From: Dyadobacter linearis
GTDB taxonomy: Bacteria; Bacteroidota; Bacteroidia; Cytophagales; Spirosomataceae
Assembly: GCF_907165045.1 (NCBI RefSeq)
Contig: NZ_CAJRAU010000005.1
Location: forward strand, 434,001 to 498,000
Length of the DNA: 64,000 nt
Reading direction: 5' to 3'
Shown here piece by piece: positions 62,376 to 64,000 of the stretch (its first letter is position 1; each line of letters begins with the position of its first letter). Position numbers and translations under genes: made by a program. Below the pieces are notes generated by a model, which saw only the letters and a program-made list of their open reading frames with translations, was not told the origin of the DNA and ran no database searches.

Positions 62376-64000
62376 ATGAGCCAACAAACGGTAAGTCCTC
62401 AGACCATACTGATGCAAGCTTCAAACAACGGAAAAGGCACGAATGGAACGATCGGCCAGCCTATCACCTATGAGAAAATCCCAACCCAGATTTTCGCGGA
62501 TTCCAAAGAAGCCTCTTACGCGGTAGCCAAAGAAATTGCTGACCTGATCCGTCAGAAGCAAAAAGAAGGTAAACCTTGTGTCCTTGGGCTAGCGACGGGT
62601 TCTTCGCCCAAAACGGTTTACGCACTTCTTGTGAAAATGCACAGAGAAGAAGGGTTAAGCTTCAAAAACGTGATTTCTTTTAACCTGGATGAATACTATC
62701 AAATGGAGCCTGACTCTATTTATAGCTACCACAGGTTCATGAAAGAGCAGCTTTTTGACCATGTTGATATTGCGAAAGAAAATTACTTTTTACCAGACGG
62801 TACCGTTCCTTCTGCATTGCTGCGCGATTACTGTACTTCTTATGAAAATAAGATCAATGCGGTCGGCGGACTGGATTTCCAGTTGCTTGGGATCGGTGGA
62901 AACGGACATATTGGTTTCAATGAACCCGGCTCGCTGATCAATTCCCGCACACGTCTGATCACGCTCGATCATTCTACAAGAGTAGCTGCGGGCATGGAGT
63001 TTGGCGGTCTGCATAATGTACCTCGCAAAGCGATTACGCTGGGGGTTGCGCCGATATTGAACGCGCGCCGCATTGTTTTGCTTGCCTGGGGTGAAAGAAA
63101 AGCTTCGGTGATCAGGGGCGCAGTGGAAGGGCCGGTAACTGAACTGAACCCTGCTTCCTATTTGCAGGCGCATCCCGACGTTTCTTTCGTGCTGGACGAA
63201 AGCGCCGCCTCAGAACTTACCCGCATTAAAACTCCGTGGGCTGTTGACTCGGTGATCTGGGATAATAAAATGATCAAGAAGGCGGTAACACACCTTTCGA
63301 AGATCCTGAACAAACCGATCCTGAAATTAACTGATAAAGACTATAATGATAATGGTATGAGTGACTTGCTCGCACAATATGGAGCTGGTTATGAGATCAA
63401 TATCAATGTATTCAACCAACTGCAGCATACTATTACCGGCTGGCCGGGCGGAAAACCAAATGCCGACGATACCTACCGTCCTGAGCGCGCACAGCCTACA
63501 AAGAAACGTGTTCTCATTTTCAGCCCGCACCCCGATGATGACATTATTTCGATGGGAGGTACTTTCCAAAGACTCGTAGATCAGGGACATGAAGTGCATG
63601 TGGCTTATCAAACGTCGGGAAATATCGCAGTAGCAGACGACGAGGCTTTGCGTTTTATTGATTTTGTGGTTGATTTCAACAAAGGCTTTTCTATTGATAG
63701 TCCTTCCGCAAATCAACTTTTCCTCGACGCAAAAGAATTCCTGAAACATACCAAAGACAGCGAAATCGATACGCCTGAAATTCGCAAGGTAAAGGGTTTA
63801 CTGAGAAGAGGCGAAGCGAAGGCTACCTGCCGTTTTGTAGGAATACCAACCAGCCAGGCGCATTTCCTCGATATGCCTTTTTATGAAACGGGTACTGTTC
63901 AGAAAAAGCCGATCGGTGAAGAAGATATTAAGATCATTGAAAACCTGATCGAGGAGATCAAGCCGCACCAAATTTATGCTGCGGGGGATTTCGCCGATCC
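62376..64000 (+). CDS. nagB: Glucosamine-6-phosphate deaminase with PIG-L domain, 5' part
   Basis: The frame starts at ATG 62376 and is open to the window edge, so about 541 residues are visible. The N-terminal half is NagB: ATGSSPKTVYALL, FNLDEYYQ, and IGGNGHIGFNEPGS with the active-site histidine. It removes the amine from glucosamine 6-phosphate to give fructose 6-phosphate. From about residue 375 a second domain begins with SPHPDDDIISMGG, the metal motif of the PIG-L/LmbE deacetylases. Such fusions occur in Bacteroidota. Confidence 0.93.
   Translation, partial: MSQQTVSPQTILMQASNNGKGTNGTIGQPITYEKIPTQIFADSKEASYAVAKEIADLIRQKQKEGKPCVLGLATGSSPKTVYALLVKMHREEGLSFKNVISFNLDEYYQMEPDSIYSYHRFMKEQLFDHVDIAKENYFLPDGTVPSALLRDYCTSYENKINAVGGLDFQLLGIGGNGHIGFNEPGSLINSRTRLITLDHSTRVAAGMEFGGLHNVPRKAITLGVAPILNARRIVLLAWGERKASVIRGAVEGPVTELNPASYLQAHPDVSFVLDESAASELTRIKTPWAVDSVIWDNKMIKKAVTHLSKILNKPILKLTDKDYNDNGMSDLLAQYGAGYEININVFNQLQHTITGWPGGKPNADDTYRPERAQPTKKRVLIFSPHPDDDIISMGGTFQRLVDQGHEVHVAYQTSGNIAVADDEALRFIDFVVDFNKGFSIDSPSANQLFLDAKEFLKHTKDSEIDTPEIRKVKGLLRRGEAKATCRFVGIPTSQAHFLDMPFYETGTVQKKPIGEEDIKIIENLIEEIKPHQIYAAGDFAD

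Overview
This window looks like chromosomal DNA from a member of the Bacteroidota, most likely the Cytophagales (Dyadobacter/Spirosomataceae-like; the genus is an inference). The main evidence is gene content: a glucosamine-6-phosphate deaminase with a PIG-L-type second domain, DUF2480 and DUF4296 proteins, a DUF58/BatA operon, a GH3-family protein, a SWIM-SNF2 ATPase and an S41 peptidase behind rnpA. Promoter-like sites of the Bacteroidota type (TTTG, about 19 nt, TAnnTTTG) recur in front of genes, and few genes have a Shine-Dalgarno sequence. Most of the window is housekeeping DNA. I see no prophage, insertion sequence, CRISPR array or rRNA operon.

Layout. 1-8 kb: end of an outer-membrane-type protein, recQ, a small orphan gene and a very long SNF2/SWIM ATPase. 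8-17 kb: Nudix hydrolase, gmhA, mnmD, an aspartic protease with PDZ domain, tpiA, an OmpA-family protein and a three-gene glycan/membrane operon. 17-23 kb: unknown protein, nicotinamidase-like hydrolase, uvrA, an Xre-RES toxin-antitoxin pair and a FAH-family enzyme. 23-30 kb: a translation and ribosome block (der, era, initiator tRNA, rpmH, rnpA, S41 peptidase, tsaB, DUF2480). 30-36 kb: rnhB with a Bat-type operon, a DUF4296 lipoprotein, a polyprenol-phosphate sugar transferase and an M20 amidohydrolase. 36-41 kb: an accessory cluster (methyltransferase, five-bladed-propeller glycosidase-like protein, phytanoyl-CoA-type dioxygenase, DUF2283, two GT2 transferases). 41-49 kb: dxr, GH3 protein, mreBCD, ECF sigma/anti-sigma pair, gmk and nadD. 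49-57 kb: small secreted proteins, AraC regulator, acyl-CoA dehydrogenase, two tandem paralogous membrane proteins and a stand-alone MutS-like ATPase. 56-64 kb: serS, lysC, ribH, a TPR membrane protein, glyA and the start of nagB.

The most unusual non-coding structure is a family of intergenic arrays in which TGAC recurs every 10 bp, one DNA helical turn. One array (12061-12240) has two halves in inverted orientation between the convergent genes tpiA and ompA. A second (59181-59240) lies between lysC and ribH. The best accessory-system candidates are the Xre-RES pair, with a likely operator between its promoter elements, and the dioxygenase/glycosyltransferase cluster at 36-41 kb. None of these is shown here to be a new system; the checks are listed with each finding.
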